Of a DNA stretch of 53,460 nt, positions 19,449-27,449 are shown in pieces. The DNA is from an uncultured Pseudomonas sp. (lineage in GTDB: Bacteria > Pseudomonadota > Gammaproteobacteria > Pseudomonadales > Pseudomonadaceae): positions 1 to 53,460 of the forward strand of contig NZ_CAMPHN010000009.1 of the NCBI RefSeq assembly GCF_946885885.1, written 5' to 3'. Under the pieces are notes generated by a model that had not been told where the DNA came from, made no database searches, and saw only the letters and a list, made by a program, of their open reading frames with translations. The translations under genes and the position numbers were made by a program. Each line of letters begins with the position of its first letter. Within the stretch, counting starts at the first letter, position 1.

Positions 19449-19586
19449 GGCTCTGTACCCGCAGGTGTTGCATGCAATGGGTAGGTTGGCGCTGAGCGTA
19501 GCGAAGCCCAGCAGGCATTGGCATGTCTCGTTGGGCTTCGTCGCCCAACGGCTTATCGCCGTGCAACACGCCATTGGGACATAGCC
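19449..19586. repeat. Nested MITE-like element, family A copy 2
   Basis: Ends GGCTCTGTACCC (19449) and GGGACATAGCC (19586) with GTTGCATGC-type inner sequence, as in the copy at 6247. Its interior is different: GTAGGTTGGCGCTGAGCG and GTTGGGCTTCGTCGCCCAAC, the same repeat type that is inserted in mshD at 37472. Confidence 0.7.
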
Positions 19587-19617
19587 ACAAAAAAGCCCGC
19601 AGCGCGGGCTTTTTTGT
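19587..19617. terminator. Bidirectional rho-independent terminator (fba / PL7 lyase)
   Basis: ACAAAAAAGCCCGC, loop AGC, GCGGGCTTTTTTGT. A symmetrical stem with A and T tracts on both sides serves the convergent fba (+) and alginate lyase (-) genes. Confidence 0.92.
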
Positions 19618-19634
19618 GGGCGCACGCTAAGCGC

Positions 19635-20300
19635 TCACAGGTGCTTGATTATCAGCCGATCGAAGGTGGCTCGGCCTGCTTCGGTTTCGTAACCGCTGTT
19701 GTCCTGGGTATAAACACCGGCTTTGAAGTACAGCGGTTTGACCGCCCAGTCGGAGCTGATCTTGGCGTTCCAGTTGCGGCCGTAGGAGGTGATGCTCAGC
19801 GTGCCGTTGGGCGTCAGGTGAATGTAGTAGGTGAAGCGCTGGTCCATCGGCACGCCGCTGGCGATGGTGATGACCTGGCCGCTGGCGTCGCTGGGGTTCA
19901 TTCGCACCTTGGCCACTATGTTGCCGTCGCCCCGCCAGGCCTTGTACTGGTACTCCAGTTTGAGCAGTGGGCTGGTGCTGTTCTTCGCATGAATCTGACC
20001 GATGACGATCTTGCCGGTCGAGGGCACCTGGGTGACCTTCAAGGCGGCGCCCAGGCTGTTATCCGCTTCGGGATACAGCCAGTTGCGCAGGGTGCCGTCG
20101 GCATAGGTCTCGCGCAATTCGCTGCGAGGGTACGAGGCATTTTCCGTGGTGGTGCCGTTGACCGGAGCCCAGAAGATGATGGTTCCGTTCTCGGACTTGA
20201 AGTAATAGTCCTGAAAACCGCCGACCAGGACCGGGGTCTCGATGGTGGTGGAAGGGACTCCAACGGGGATGCTCAGGTTCCAGGTAGCGAGATCGATCAT
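19635..20300 (-). CDS. Polysaccharide lyase family 7 alginate lyase
   Basis: 221 residues, a single PL7 jelly-roll domain. The three family motifs are visible: RSELRE (in ASYPRSELRETYADG), QIH (IVIGQIHAKN) and YFKAGVYTQ near the C-terminus, which together form the active-site cleft for beta-elimination of alginate. There is no signal peptide, as in the cytoplasmic/atypically exported PA1167-type enzymes. ATG 20300 has GGAG 8 nt upstream and gives the family N-terminus (IDLATWNLSIPVG). Upstream lies 570 bp of gene-free DNA, part of it very AT-rich. No other alginate gene is nearby, so it may be an accessory acquisition. Confidence 0.9.
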   Translation of the reverse strand: MIDLATWNLSIPVGVPSTTIETPVLVGGFQDYYFKSENGTIIFWAPVNGTTTENASYPRSELRETYADGTLRNWLYPEADNSLGAALKVTQVPSTGKIVIGQIHAKNSTSPLLKLEYQYKAWRGDGNIVAKVRMNPSDASGQVITIASGVPMDQRFTYYIHLTPNGTLSITSYGRNWNAKISSDWAVKPLYFKAGVYTQDNSGYETEAGRATFDRLIIKHL

Positions 20301-20870
20301 GACTGACTCCAAAATGTGGCGCGGCTGCTTCAGTCGGTGCACATCTCTTCCTCGAGTCAGTAACCCTTACTCGGCATTCCAGCCAGTGACAGACGAACAT
20401 AAAGCGGGTGGCAAAGTGCCGGTTAGTGGGTGGAGCGCACCGTCGTGGTGTGCTCTGGCGCCGTTATATAGGGGGATTTGCAAATGCGTAAGCGATTTTC
20501 GACGATATGTTGGCGTCAATATTTTGTTGATTTTGCCGATGGCCAGCCAAACGCCATTAATTAGTGGCGTCGCGCCATAATTGCGGAATGGAGAAAAAAA
20601 GGATGCTGATGCGCCGTTGATGTTTTATTGGCGTCAGTTATTTGTTGTTTCTGCCTGGTGAGGCATGCAAAAAATCGAGAGCAGGTCTCGGGAAAATCCG
20701 ATGAGTGGTAGTGCGAAAAGAGGGTTTTAAACAGATGGAAACTGGCGCTTCGGGTGAATTGGGCTACCGCTGTCCAGGGATGGATTCGCTACACTGCCGG
20801 ACCTGCCGCTCGGCGATTTCAGCTCGAGAAGCAAACCCGTGACAAAGACAGACGAAGCAGAACTAGCGCC
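20301..20870. promoter_or_regulatory. Gene-free AT-rich region upstream of PL7 lyase with repeated motif
   Basis: The gap holds no credible gene. From about 20460 to 20740 the composition is clearly AT-richer than the rest of the window. It contains a 20-bp direct repeat (17/20) starting TTGGCGTCA at 20510 and 20628, and an inverted pair ACGCCA-N8-TGGCGT at 20551-20570 that reuses the same core. These look like binding sites for one regulator. Which flanking gene is controlled is not shown. Confidence 0.4.
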
Positions 20871-21383
20871 ATGACGCCGCTCAAGTACCTCCAGGCTTAT
20901 CCCGCCAACCTGCAAGACCAGATCCGCCAGTTGATTGCGCAGCAGCGCCTGGGCGATTACCTGAGCCAGCGTTACCCGGGGCGGCACGATATACAAAGCG
21001 ACAAGGCCTTGTATGCCTATGTCCAGGGCCTCAAGCAGGAGCACCTGCGCAATGCGCCGGCGATCGACAAGGTGCTGTTCGACAATCGCCTGGACCTGAC
21101 CCATCGCGCTCTGGGGCTGCATACGGCGATCTCCCGGGTGCAGGGCGGCAAGCTCAAGGCGAAAAAGGAAATCCGCGTGGCCTCGCTGTTCAGGGAAGCC
21201 GCGCCGGCGTTTCTGCAGATGATCGTGGTACACGAGCTGGCGCACCTGAAGGAAACCGAGCACAACAAGGCGTTCTACAAACTGTGCGAATACATGCTGC
21301 CCGGCTATCACCAGGTCGAATTCGACCTGCGTGTCTACCTGACCTGGCGCGAGTTGCCGGTCAGCGGCGTAGCGCCAGGTTGA
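20871..21383 (+). CDS. YgjP-like metallopeptidase domain protein
   Basis: 170 residues. The zinc-site motif VVHELAHLKETEHNKAFY (HExxH-type HELAH followed by the downstream His) is that of the YgjP/DUF45 M48-like family. No signal peptide or membrane segment, so cytoplasmic. Family substrates are not established. ATG 20871 opens MTPLKYLQAYP; the longer frame from 20754 has no conserved sequence. Its last 23 bp overlap the end of the convergent DUF2789 gene. Confidence 0.85.
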   Translation: MTPLKYLQAYPANLQDQIRQLIAQQRLGDYLSQRYPGRHDIQSDKALYAYVQGLKQEHLRNAPAIDKVLFDNRLDLTHRALGLHTAISRVQGGKLKAKKEIRVASLFREAAPAFLQMIVVHELAHLKETEHNKAFYKLCEYMLPGYHQVEFDLRVYLTWRELPVSGVAPG

Positions 21384-21594
21384 GCTGGTCGACCACTTCC
21401 GCCCAGTCGGCGTCTTCGAGAATTTCCTCGCGCAGGAACGCGGCTTGGGCGCTGTTCCAGAAGGGTGCATCGGCAAGCGTGCACGTCGGCGGCAGCGGGG
21501 CATGCTCCGCGATAAAGGCGTCGATGGCGGCCTTGTCGCTCGGCAGGCCGAGTTGTTCGAACAGCGATGGTAGCGAATGAATGGGGTTTTCCAT
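21361..21594 (-). CDS. DUF2789 family protein
   Basis: 77 residues, acidic and helical (PSLFEQLGLPSDKAAIDAFI, then WNSAQAAFLREEI). This is the pattern of the short DUF2789 proteins found in Pseudomonas and relatives, whose function is unknown. GAGGAG precedes the ATG with good spacing. Convergent with the YgjP-like gene and overlapping its 3' end by 23 bp. Confidence 0.85.
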   Translation of the reverse strand: MENPIHSLPSLFEQLGLPSDKAAIDAFIAEHAPLPPTCTLADAPFWNSAQAAFLREEILEDADWAEVVDQLNLALRR

Positions 21595-21737
21595 GATGGA
21601 CTCCTCTTGGTTGCGGCCGAGGGGGATGCTGCCGGACCTGTTTTCAGCCTAGCGCAGCCCGCGATGAACGAGGTGACGCAGGTGTGCCGCTAGATCGGGC
21701 TGCTCGGTCGGCAAGCGTCCCGCTCTTTGCTAGGCTG

Positions 21738-22007
21738 CTAGGGTCTGTTGCCGTTTCAGCGCAAGCCGCGTTGCCGCGAAAAATCTCGCCAGGCTAGGCG
21801 TAGGACGCCGGTAATGGTTGTTCCCTTGCCAAGTCCTACAACAACGCATGGCGAGATTTTCCGCGCAACCCGGAGGGCCGGGCCTGTTTTAGCGCGATGC
21901 GGCGTTTCTCGACGCTTATTTGGAACAACCAAACTTCGCGTCTCGTGCCTTGCCTTGCGCTAAAACAGGCTCCGGCGCGATCGCGATGAAACGGCAACAG
22001 ACCCTAG
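21738..22007. mobile_element. 270-bp MITE-like element with 25-bp terminal inverted repeats
   Basis: Both ends carry CTAGGGTCTGTTGCCGTTTC in inverted orientation, and 24 of 25 bases match over the full repeat. Inside are two further inverted pairs: AAAATCTCGCC (about 21780) with GGCGAGATTTT (about 21849), and CCTGTTTTAGCGC with GCGCTAAAACAGG (about 21883 and 21957). No transposase or credible ORF. CTAG at both outer ends could be a duplicated target. It occupies most of the 440-bp gap before the solute-binding protein gene. Confidence 0.75.
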
Positions 22008-22034
22008 GACTCACCCGCCGAACCGAGGACCTGC

Positions 22035-22790
22035 ATGGTCGCCACTCTCTTGCGTAACCTGATGGCTTGGAGTCTATGCCTGAGTGGTGAAATGGCGCTG
22101 GCGCGCGAGTGGCTGGCGGTCGGGACCAATTTTCCGCAGGTCTTCGAGCAGAGTGCCGAGGGCGAATATCGCGGTTTGGCCGTCAGCGTTCTGCGTCACG
22201 CGCTCGATTCGCTCGGCCATCGCGTGCGCTTCGAGTTGCATCCCTGGGCAAGGGCTCAATACATGGTCGAGCAGGGGCGGGCGGATATTCTCATCGGCCC
22301 CTACAAAACCGCTGAGCGCGAAGCGCGCTTCGCCTTCTCGGCGCGGGCGTTCTATCGTGACCGCATCGTCTTCTACGGGCGGCGCGACCAACTGCCGACG
22401 TGGCACGGCGATTACCAGGCGTTGCGCGGCCGACCGATCGGCGTGGTGCGCGCCTGGGCCTATGGCAATCGGTTCGACCAGGCGCGCCAGGGCCTCGATC
22501 TGGTGGTCGTGGAGTCAGTGGAGAACGGCCTGAAAATGCTCAGCCTGGGGCGTTTGCAGCTGCTTGCCAGCAACCAGCGCAACAGCCGTCCGGTGCTTCT
22601 GAAGCTGGGTCTGCTCGACGAGATCGTCGAACTCGATCCGCCGATCTCGCTGGAAGATGGCTACTTCGCCTTCCCCGGCCTCGCCAGCCATGACGCGCTA
22701 CGCGAGGATTTCGACAAGGCGCTGGCAGAGATGGTCGAGCAGGGTGAACTGGCGCGTCTGGCCAAGGGCTGGCAAGTGCAGATCCCCTGA
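22035..22790 (+). CDS. Periplasmic amino-acid-type solute-binding protein (family 3)
   Basis: 251 residues with a weak N-terminal export signal (LMAWSLCLSGEMALA). Family 3 features: WLAVGTNFPQVFE, GLAVSVLRHALDSLGHRVRF, RADILIGPYKTAERE and the second-lobe LRGRPIGVVRAWAYG. The two-lobed fold binds a polar small molecule. There is no cognate permease or ATPase nearby, as for many orphan Pseudomonas homologues. Ligand unknown. It follows the MITE-like element by 28 bp, so any promoter may lie in or before the element. Confidence 0.8.
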   Translation: MVATLLRNLMAWSLCLSGEMALAREWLAVGTNFPQVFEQSAEGEYRGLAVSVLRHALDSLGHRVRFELHPWARAQYMVEQGRADILIGPYKTAEREARFAFSARAFYRDRIVFYGRRDQLPTWHGDYQALRGRPIGVVRAWAYGNRFDQARQGLDLVVVESVENGLKMLSLGRLQLLASNQRNSRPVLLKLGLLDEIVELDPPISLEDGYFAFPGLASHDALREDFDKALAEMVEQGELARLAKGWQVQIP

Positions 22791-22801
22791 GCGCCGCAGG
22801 C

Positions 22802-23284
22802 TCAGACGACGCGTAAAACCTGGTAGTGCTGTTTCAGTGTGACCACTTGAATATCCACCGCGTCGCCTTCGGCGCAGCCGATCAGGGCCTGGCCGAGCGG
22901 CGCCCGGGGACTGATCAGCAATATCTGTTGCGCATTCCACTGCAACTTGAGGCCGGCACCCTCGGACACCAGCAGCACGCCCTGCTCGGCGCCCTTGGCA
23001 TCGACCAGCCACACCAGGGCGCCGAGCTGGATACCTTGTTCGGGATCGTAAGGCCGCAGCTGCAGCTTCTGCCAGGCGCTGAGGCACAGGCGGATCTCCT
23101 CCGCGCGGCGTGCTTGCCCCGTGGCGAGATAAGAAGCTTCCAGGCCCAGGGTGTCGTATTTGTTCTCGGCGATGTTTTCTTCGTGGGTGGCCGTCTCGTA
23201 AGCGGTCAGCGCGGCCTGCTCGGCTCGGGCCAGGTCGGCGCGCAGTTGTTCGAGGATCGATTGCAGTAGATGGGCTTTGTTCAC
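22802..23284 (-). CDS. GreA/GreB family elongation factor-like protein
   Basis: 160 residues. The N-terminal two-thirds begin with a long helical hairpin (about 1-75) whose turn is acidic (THEENIAENKYD), as expected for the part of Gre factors that enters the RNA polymerase secondary channel. The C-terminal domain (about 85-160) is FKBP-like with LGALVWLV and APLGQALIGCAEGDAVDIQV, the Gre/Rnk 'S/A-PLG.AL.G...GD' motif. It is shorter and more divergent than GreA/GreB, so transcript-cleavage activity is uncertain. Convergent with the solute-binding protein gene (11-bp gap). Confidence 0.82.
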   Translation of the reverse strand: MNKAHLLQSILEQLRADLARAEQAALTAYETATHEENIAENKYDTLGLEASYLATGQARRAEEIRLCLSAWQKLQLRPYDPEQGIQLGALVWLVDAKGAEQGVLLVSEGAGLKLQWNAQQILLISPRAPLGQALIGCAEGDAVDIQVVTLKQHYQVLRVV

Positions 23285-23415
23285 GGCAGGCTAGTCGATG
23301 CGAAGGTGGGTGGATTATTGCGATAGCGCCTAAACTTTGCACCAAAGTCTAGTGTCGCCGGGGCAGCGTAACGCGGCACCCTGGGCGGGTTGCCAATCAG
23401 AGTGAGGCTGTGGGT

Positions 23416-23640
23416 ATGGATTTTCTGCGATCGATCGGGTTTTTCTTCCTGTTTCTCCTGGTGCCATTGGGCGCCTTGCTGGTCACTTATCCCACGGCGA
23501 TCGCCGAGTGGTTGAGCGCGCTGTTCGGCACCACCGTCACCCGCGGCAACCTGGCGGCGGTCTTTCTGTTGCTGACCGTCGTCTGTCTGAAAATCGACCT
23601 GACCCTGCGCCGCCGCGCCCAGGCGCGCGCCGCCGCTTGA
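23416..23640 (+). CDS. Small two-helix inner-membrane protein, function unknown
   Basis: 74 residues from ATG 23416 (GAGG 8 nt upstream; a GTG at 23410 is possible). Two hydrophobic helices (about 5-25 and 42-60) are joined by a short loop, and a basic Arg-rich tail (LRRRAQARA) is probably cytoplasmic. I do not recognise a family. Codon use is like its neighbours. It stands alone between the divergent GreAB-like gene and the rhodanese-grxC-secB run. Confidence 0.6.
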   Translation: MDFLRSIGFFFLFLLVPLGALLVTYPTAIAEWLSALFGTTVTRGNLAAVFLLLTVVCLKIDLTLRRRAQARAAA

Positions 23641-23837
23641 TCCTCGGCTATACGAGACAAACCTGCCCCATTGCGGCCGATAGTGGTAAAGTCGCGCGCA
23701 ACTTTTCGTGCGTGGCCGGTCAGTATGATTGGCGTCCGCCGGCCCGGCTCTCGGGTTTGCGGTAGCGCGCACGGTTTTCCAGGATGGGCCCGCCGGTCCC
23801 TACCTATGCCGACTTAAATTAGTCCCGGAACCGCGTA

Positions 23838-24251
23838 ATGCTTGCCAATCTGATTGAATTCGCTACGACCCATTTTGTCCTGAGCGGCATCTTCGTCACC
23901 CTCCTGGCCCTGCTGGCCTTCACCGAGATGCGCAAGGGCGGCCAGAGCCTGGGCAGCCGCGAACTCACCGCCTTGATCAACCGCGACGAGGCCGTGGTAC
24001 TGGACATTCGCGCGCAGAAGGATTTCTCCGCCGGGCATATCGTCGGCGCACTGCACATCCCCTTCGAAAAGATCGCCGCGCGCATGGCCGAGCTCGACAA
24101 GCACAAGAGCAAGACCATCATCGTGGTCGACGCCATGGGCCAACACGCCGGCGCCGTCGCCCGCGACCTGAAGAAAGCCGGTTACAACGCCGCCAAACTG
24201 GCCGGCGGCATCGCCAGCTGGCGCGGCGACAACCTGCCGCTGGTCAAGTGA
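23838..24251 (+). CDS. Membrane-anchored rhodanese-like protein (YibN type)
   Basis: 137 residues. One N-terminal membrane helix (about 12-28) is followed by a rhodanese domain (about 38-133): VVLDIRAQKDFSAGHIVGAL and GGIASWRGDNLPL are typical. At the catalytic position the loop reads DAMGQHAG instead of C-x-x-G-x-R, so the nucleophilic Cys and the loop Arg are missing and sulfurtransferase activity is unlikely. Its place directly before grxC and secB is conserved in pseudomonads (recalled). One base separates its stop from the grxC start, so they are co-translated. Confidence 0.9.
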   Translation: MLANLIEFATTHFVLSGIFVTLLALLAFTEMRKGGQSLGSRELTALINRDEAVVLDIRAQKDFSAGHIVGALHIPFEKIAARMAELDKHKSKTIIVVDAMGQHAGAVARDLKKAGYNAAKLAGGIASWRGDNLPLVK

Positions 24252-24252
24252 T

Positions 24253-24507
24253 ATGCCGCACGTCGTCATCTACTCCAGCGACTGGTGCCCGTACTGCATC
24301 CGCGCCAAGCATCTGCTGACCAGCAAAGGCGTGGCGTTCGAGGAAATCAAGGTCGACGGCAAGCCCGATGTGCGCGCCGAAATGACCCGCAAAGCGCGGC
24401 AGACTTCAGTGCCGCAAATCTGGATCGGCGACCGCCATGTCGGCGGTTGCGACGATCTCTATGCCCTGGAGCGCGCCGGCAAGCTCGATGCGCTGCTCAA
24501 GGCTTAA
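24253..24507 (+). CDS. grxC: Glutaredoxin 3
   Basis: 84 residues, dithiol glutaredoxin. Active site C12-P-Y-C15, TSVPQIWI (cis-Pro and glutathione groove) and GGCDDLYAL are all present. It reduces disulfides with glutathione in the cytoplasm. Lies in the rhodanese-grxC-secB operon, 1 bp after the rhodanese and 34 bp before secB. Confidence 0.96.
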   Translation: MPHVVIYSSDWCPYCIRAKHLLTSKGVAFEEIKVDGKPDVRAEMTRKARQTSVPQIWIGDRHVGGCDDLYALERAGKLDALLKA

Positions 24508-24541
24508 CCCTCTCTCTACATTCGCTTAGGAAGGCTTTGTC

Positions 24542-25027
24542 ATGACCGAACAAACCAGCAACGGCGCCGCACAAGACGAACAGAACCCACAGTTCTCCCT
24601 GCAGCGCATCTATGTGCGCGACCTGTCGTTCGAAGCGCCGAAGAGCCCGGAAATCTTCCGTCAGGAGTGGTCGCCGAGCGTCGCCATGGACCTCAACACC
24701 CGCCAGAAGAATCTCGATGGCGACTTCTATGAAGTGGTGCTGACGCTGTCCGTGACCGTGAAGAACGGCGAAGAAACCGCCTTTATCGCCGAAGTGCAGC
24801 AGGCCGGTATCTTCCTGATCAAAGGTCTGGACGCCGCCTCCATGAGCCACACCCTGGGCGCCTTCTGCCCGAACATCCTGTTCCCGTATGCCCGCGAAAC
24901 CCTCGACAGCCTGGTAGTGCGCGGCTCGTTCCCGGCGCTGATGCTGGCCCCGGTGAACTTCGATGCGCTGTACGCGCAGGAGCTGCAACGCATTCAGCAA
25001 GCCGCCGAAGCAGCGCCGACGCACTAA
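24542..25027 (+). CDS. secB: Protein-export chaperone SecB
   Basis: 161 residues. A tetrameric cytoplasmic chaperone that keeps presecretory proteins unfolded and hands them to SecA. Conserved blocks: [51 protein letters not shown] and the C-terminal [20 protein letters not shown]. The acidic N-terminal tail is usual. The ATG is preceded by AGGAAGG. Terminated by the hairpin at 25051. Confidence 0.97.
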   Translation: MTEQTSNGAAQDEQNPQFSLQRIYVRDLSFEAPKSPEIFRQEWSPSVAMDLNTRQKNLDGDFYEVVLTLSVTVKNGEETAFIAEVQQAGIFLIKGLDAASMSHTLGAFCPNILFPYARETLDSLVVRGSFPALMLAPVNFDALYAQELQRIQQAAEAAPTH

Positions 25028-25050
25028 AGCGCGCACGCTGCAAAGCTGTA

Positions 25051-25079
25051 CGAAAAAGCGCCTTAGGGCGCTTTTTTCG
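25051..25079 (+). terminator. Rho-independent terminator of secB
   Basis: CGAAAAAGCGCC, loop TTAG, GGCGCTTTTTTCG, 24 bp after the secB stop. Symmetrical, so it may act in both directions. Confidence 0.9.
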
Positions 25080-25081
25080 TT

Positions 25082-25285
25082 GGCTATGTACCCATTAACT
25101 GTTGCATGCGCGATCTCTTGTAGGAGGCGCGACCCCGCGGCGAACGCAGCCCGCAAGGCTGCCTGCCCATCGTTTGGTGTTATAGCGAAAAGCTCGCCCC
25201 GAGGTCACGGAACGCCGCCCGGACCCTCCTATGAGCCGCAGTCCATTCGCGCTTGGCGATACAACACGCAACTGGTACAGAGCCT
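25082..25285. repeat. Nested MITE-like element, family A copy 3
   Basis: Starts GGCTATGTACCC with GTTGCATGC further in, and ends ACTGGTACAGAGCC. These termini match the copies at 6247 and 19449. The interior is different again and carries GTAGGAGG ... CCTCCTAT inverted ends. It fills most of the 322-bp gap between secB and trmL. No ORF. Confidence 0.65.
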
Positions 25286-25349
25286 TTTTGTTGGTCTGAA
25301 TTATTGCGTCGCCCCGTCGTGGCGTAACCGCTAACCTACCTTCAACGCC

Positions 25350-25811
25350 TTACTCCATAGCAAAGCCCTGCTGACGCCAAGCCTCGAACACCACTACAGC
25401 CACGGCATTGGACAGGTTCAGGCTGCGACTTTCCGGGCGCATGGGCAGGCGCAGGCGCTGTTGGTCGGGAATTTGCGCGAGCAAATCGGCCGGCAAGCCG
25501 CGACTTTCCGGGCCGAACAGCAGCAAATCGCCGCGGCGGAACTGCATCTGGGTATAGCCGTTACTGGCTTTTGTGGTAAATGCCAATATCCTGTCACTAG
25601 CGGTATCTGTGATACATTCCGCCAAAGAATGATGGCGTTTTAATGTCGCGTACTCGTGATAATCCAGCCCGGCGCGGCGTAAGCGTTTGTCGTCCAGCTC
25701 GAAGCCCAGGGGCTCGATCAGGTGCAGCTGACAGCCGGTATTGGCGCATAAGCGAATGATATTGCCAGTGTTCGGTGGGATTTCTGGCTGAAACAGAACG
25801 ACATGGAACAT
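25350..25811 (-). CDS. trmL: tRNA (cytidine(34)-2'-O)-methyltransferase
   Basis: 153 residues, SPOUT (trefoil knot) fold. Motif 1 PPNTGNIIRLCANTG, motif 2 LFGPESRGLP and motif 3 LNLSNAVAVVVFEAW form the SAM-binding knot. It methylates the wobble ribose of certain leucine tRNAs in the cytoplasm. Position after secB is conserved in Pseudomonas (recalled). Divergent from the MSHA locus; the 106-bp gap must hold both promoters. Confidence 0.95.
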   Translation of the reverse strand: MFHVVLFQPEIPPNTGNIIRLCANTGCQLHLIEPLGFELDDKRLRRAGLDYHEYATLKRHHSLAECITDTASDRILAFTTKASNGYTQMQFRRGDLLLFGPESRGLPADLLAQIPDQQRLRLPMRPESRSLNLSNAVAVVVFEAWRQQGFAME

Positions 25812-25917
25812 TGATCGAGCTCAGGGAGAGGGCCAAGGGATAGAGTCTACAGTGTGCCGCCGTCTGTCGGCCGTCGCTATGGCGATGGATGAAGTGGAAT
25901 CCGGGTGACACAGGGGA

Positions 25918-26841
25918 ATGCAGTTAGTGTGGTTCACTAGAAAAAAAATAAGAAACGAAGGACTGTTGGGCATCGAACTCGGACCTGAGGGCATCGCTCT
26001 GGCGGACGTTCTGCGCACGCCCGGCGAAGTGCCGCGGCTGAACCATTGCGAGTTCCGTGCCGCCCCTGTATCCGAACAACCCGCCTTGCTCAAAGCCATG
26101 GTCGCCGAACTGGGCCTCGAGGGTCTGCCGGTCAACCTGGTGCTGCACCCCGCGACTTACCAGATGCTGTTGCTCGACAGCCCCGAAGTGGCGGCCGAAG
26201 AGTTGCGCGATGCGATGCGCTGGCGGGTCAAGGAGTTGATCAGCGAGCCGCTCGATCAAGTCGTCGTCGATGCCTTCCCCCTGCCTGCCGATGCCTATCG
26301 CGGCCGCTCGCGCATGGCCTATTGCGCGGTGCTCGGCAAGGCCGAGATGCTGAGTTGGGCCGGGATGATCAGGCATGCCGGGCTGCGGCTCGGCAGTATC
26401 GACGTCACCGAAATGGCCTTTCGCAACCTCGGCCTGCTGGCCGGTGCCGAGGGCATGAATGTGGCGTTGCTGCGCCTGCGCTCCAGCGAAGGCCTGATCT
26501 GCGTGCAGTATGGCGCCGACCTCTATATGGCGCGGCGCATCGAGCACGGCCTGGAGCAGGCCGGCCAGGAATTCTCCACCGTCACCCTGGAAATCCAGCG
26601 CTCCCTCGATTACTTCGAAAGCCAGCTCGGCAAGGGCTATATCAACCGCCTGCTGCTGTTGCCGATGAAGCGCGATGGCAGCGCGGCGTTGCAAGCGCTG
26701 GGCAGCGGTTTGGCGGTCAAGCTGCAAGCCCTGGATCTGCGCGAGCTGTTCGTCGAGCAGCCGGCCGCCGATCTCGACGAGCAACAGCAAGCCTATTGCA
26801 TCACCGCCGTTGGCGCCGCGCTGCGCCAGGAGGCGTCCTGA
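25918..26841 (+). CDS. mshI: MSHA biogenesis protein MshI (PilM-like)
   Basis: 307 residues. Actin-like PilM-type ATPase-fold protein of the inner-membrane platform: GLLGIELGPEGIALADVL opens the first lobe and IQRSLDYFESQLG is the typical helix near the second nucleotide loop. It should sit on the cytoplasmic face and bind the N-terminus of the next protein. First gene of the MSHA locus, overlapping the next gene by one base (TGATG). Start uncertain: ATG 25918 has AGGGGA almost touching it, while GTG 25927 is better spaced. An A8 tract in codons 8-11 is unusual here (see findings). Confidence 0.88.
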   Translation: MQLVWFTRKKIRNEGLLGIELGPEGIALADVLRTPGEVPRLNHCEFRAAPVSEQPALLKAMVAELGLEGLPVNLVLHPATYQMLLLDSPEVAAEELRDAMRWRVKELISEPLDQVVVDAFPLPADAYRGRSRMAYCAVLGKAEMLSWAGMIRHAGLRLGSIDVTEMAFRNLGLLAGAEGMNVALLRLRSSEGLICVQYGADLYMARRIEHGLEQAGQEFSTVTLEIQRSLDYFESQLGKGYINRLLLLPMKRDGSAALQALGSGLAVKLQALDLRELFVEQPAADLDEQQQAYCITAVGAALRQEAS

Positions 26842-27449
26842 TGCAGAACCTCAACCTCTATCAGGTCGAACGCAAACGCCGCGGCGGGCCGCGGCGTTCG
26901 CAGATGCTCCTGGGGCTGGCGGCGCTGACGCTGCTGTGCGGCCTGCATGCGGCCTGGCACGGCTGGCAATTGCACAAGGGCGCGGCACGCTTGGCGCAGG
27001 CGGAAAACCAGGCGCAGCGCCAGGAAGACCTGTTGGCCGCGGCCAAGGCGAGCTTCGTCGAACCGCAACTGGACAGCCGGCTACCGGCCGAGTTGTCGGC
27101 CCGCGAGGCGGACAATCGGCAACTGCAACAGATGATCGGCTATCTGCAAGTGCTCGCCAGCCAGCGCAGCATCGGTTTCGTCGCGCCTTTGCAGGCGCTG
27201 GCTGATCATCACCCACCGAGCGGCCTGTGGCTGACCGCGATCAACCTGGAGGCCGGCGGCAGCCAACTGCGCTTGCGCGGGCGCAGCCAGAACCAGGAAC
27301 TGTTACCCGAGTACTTGCAGCGCCTGGGCCGGAGCGCGGTATTCAAAGGGCGCGAGTTCGCCCGTTTCGATGTGCGGCGCGGCGATGACCAGTTGCTGCA
27401 ATTCGATCTGTCCTCGCGGGTCGGGGCGCTGGAGAAGGCCGATGAATAA
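26841..27449 (+). CDS. mshI2: MSHA biogenesis protein MshI2 (PilN-like)
   Basis: 202 residues. The short cytoplasmic N-terminus MQNLNLYQVERK resembles the PilN 'INLLPW' segment that docks into PilM. One membrane helix (about 23-42), a coiled coil, and a periplasmic ferredoxin-like domain (LWLTAINLEAGGSQLRLRGR) follow. By homology it is a PilN-type alignment protein. Its start overlaps the mshI stop and its end overlaps mshJ by 8 bp, so the three are translationally coupled. Confidence 0.85.
   Translation: MQNLNLYQVERKRRGGPRRSQMLLGLAALTLLCGLHAAWHGWQLHKGAARLAQAENQAQRQEDLLAAAKASFVEPQLDSRLPAELSAREADNRQLQQMIGYLQVLASQRSIGFVAPLQALADHHPPSGLWLTAINLEAGGSQLRLRGRSQNQELLPEYLQRLGRSAVFKGREFARFDVRRGDDQLLQFDLSSRVGALEKADE

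Noticed and set aside
20242..20580. 112-codon plus-strand frame running out of the PL7 lyase gene into the AT-rich gap
   Set aside because: Its first part is antisense to the lyase and its second part lies in the repeat-bearing AT-rich DNA. No ribosome site and no protein-like composition.
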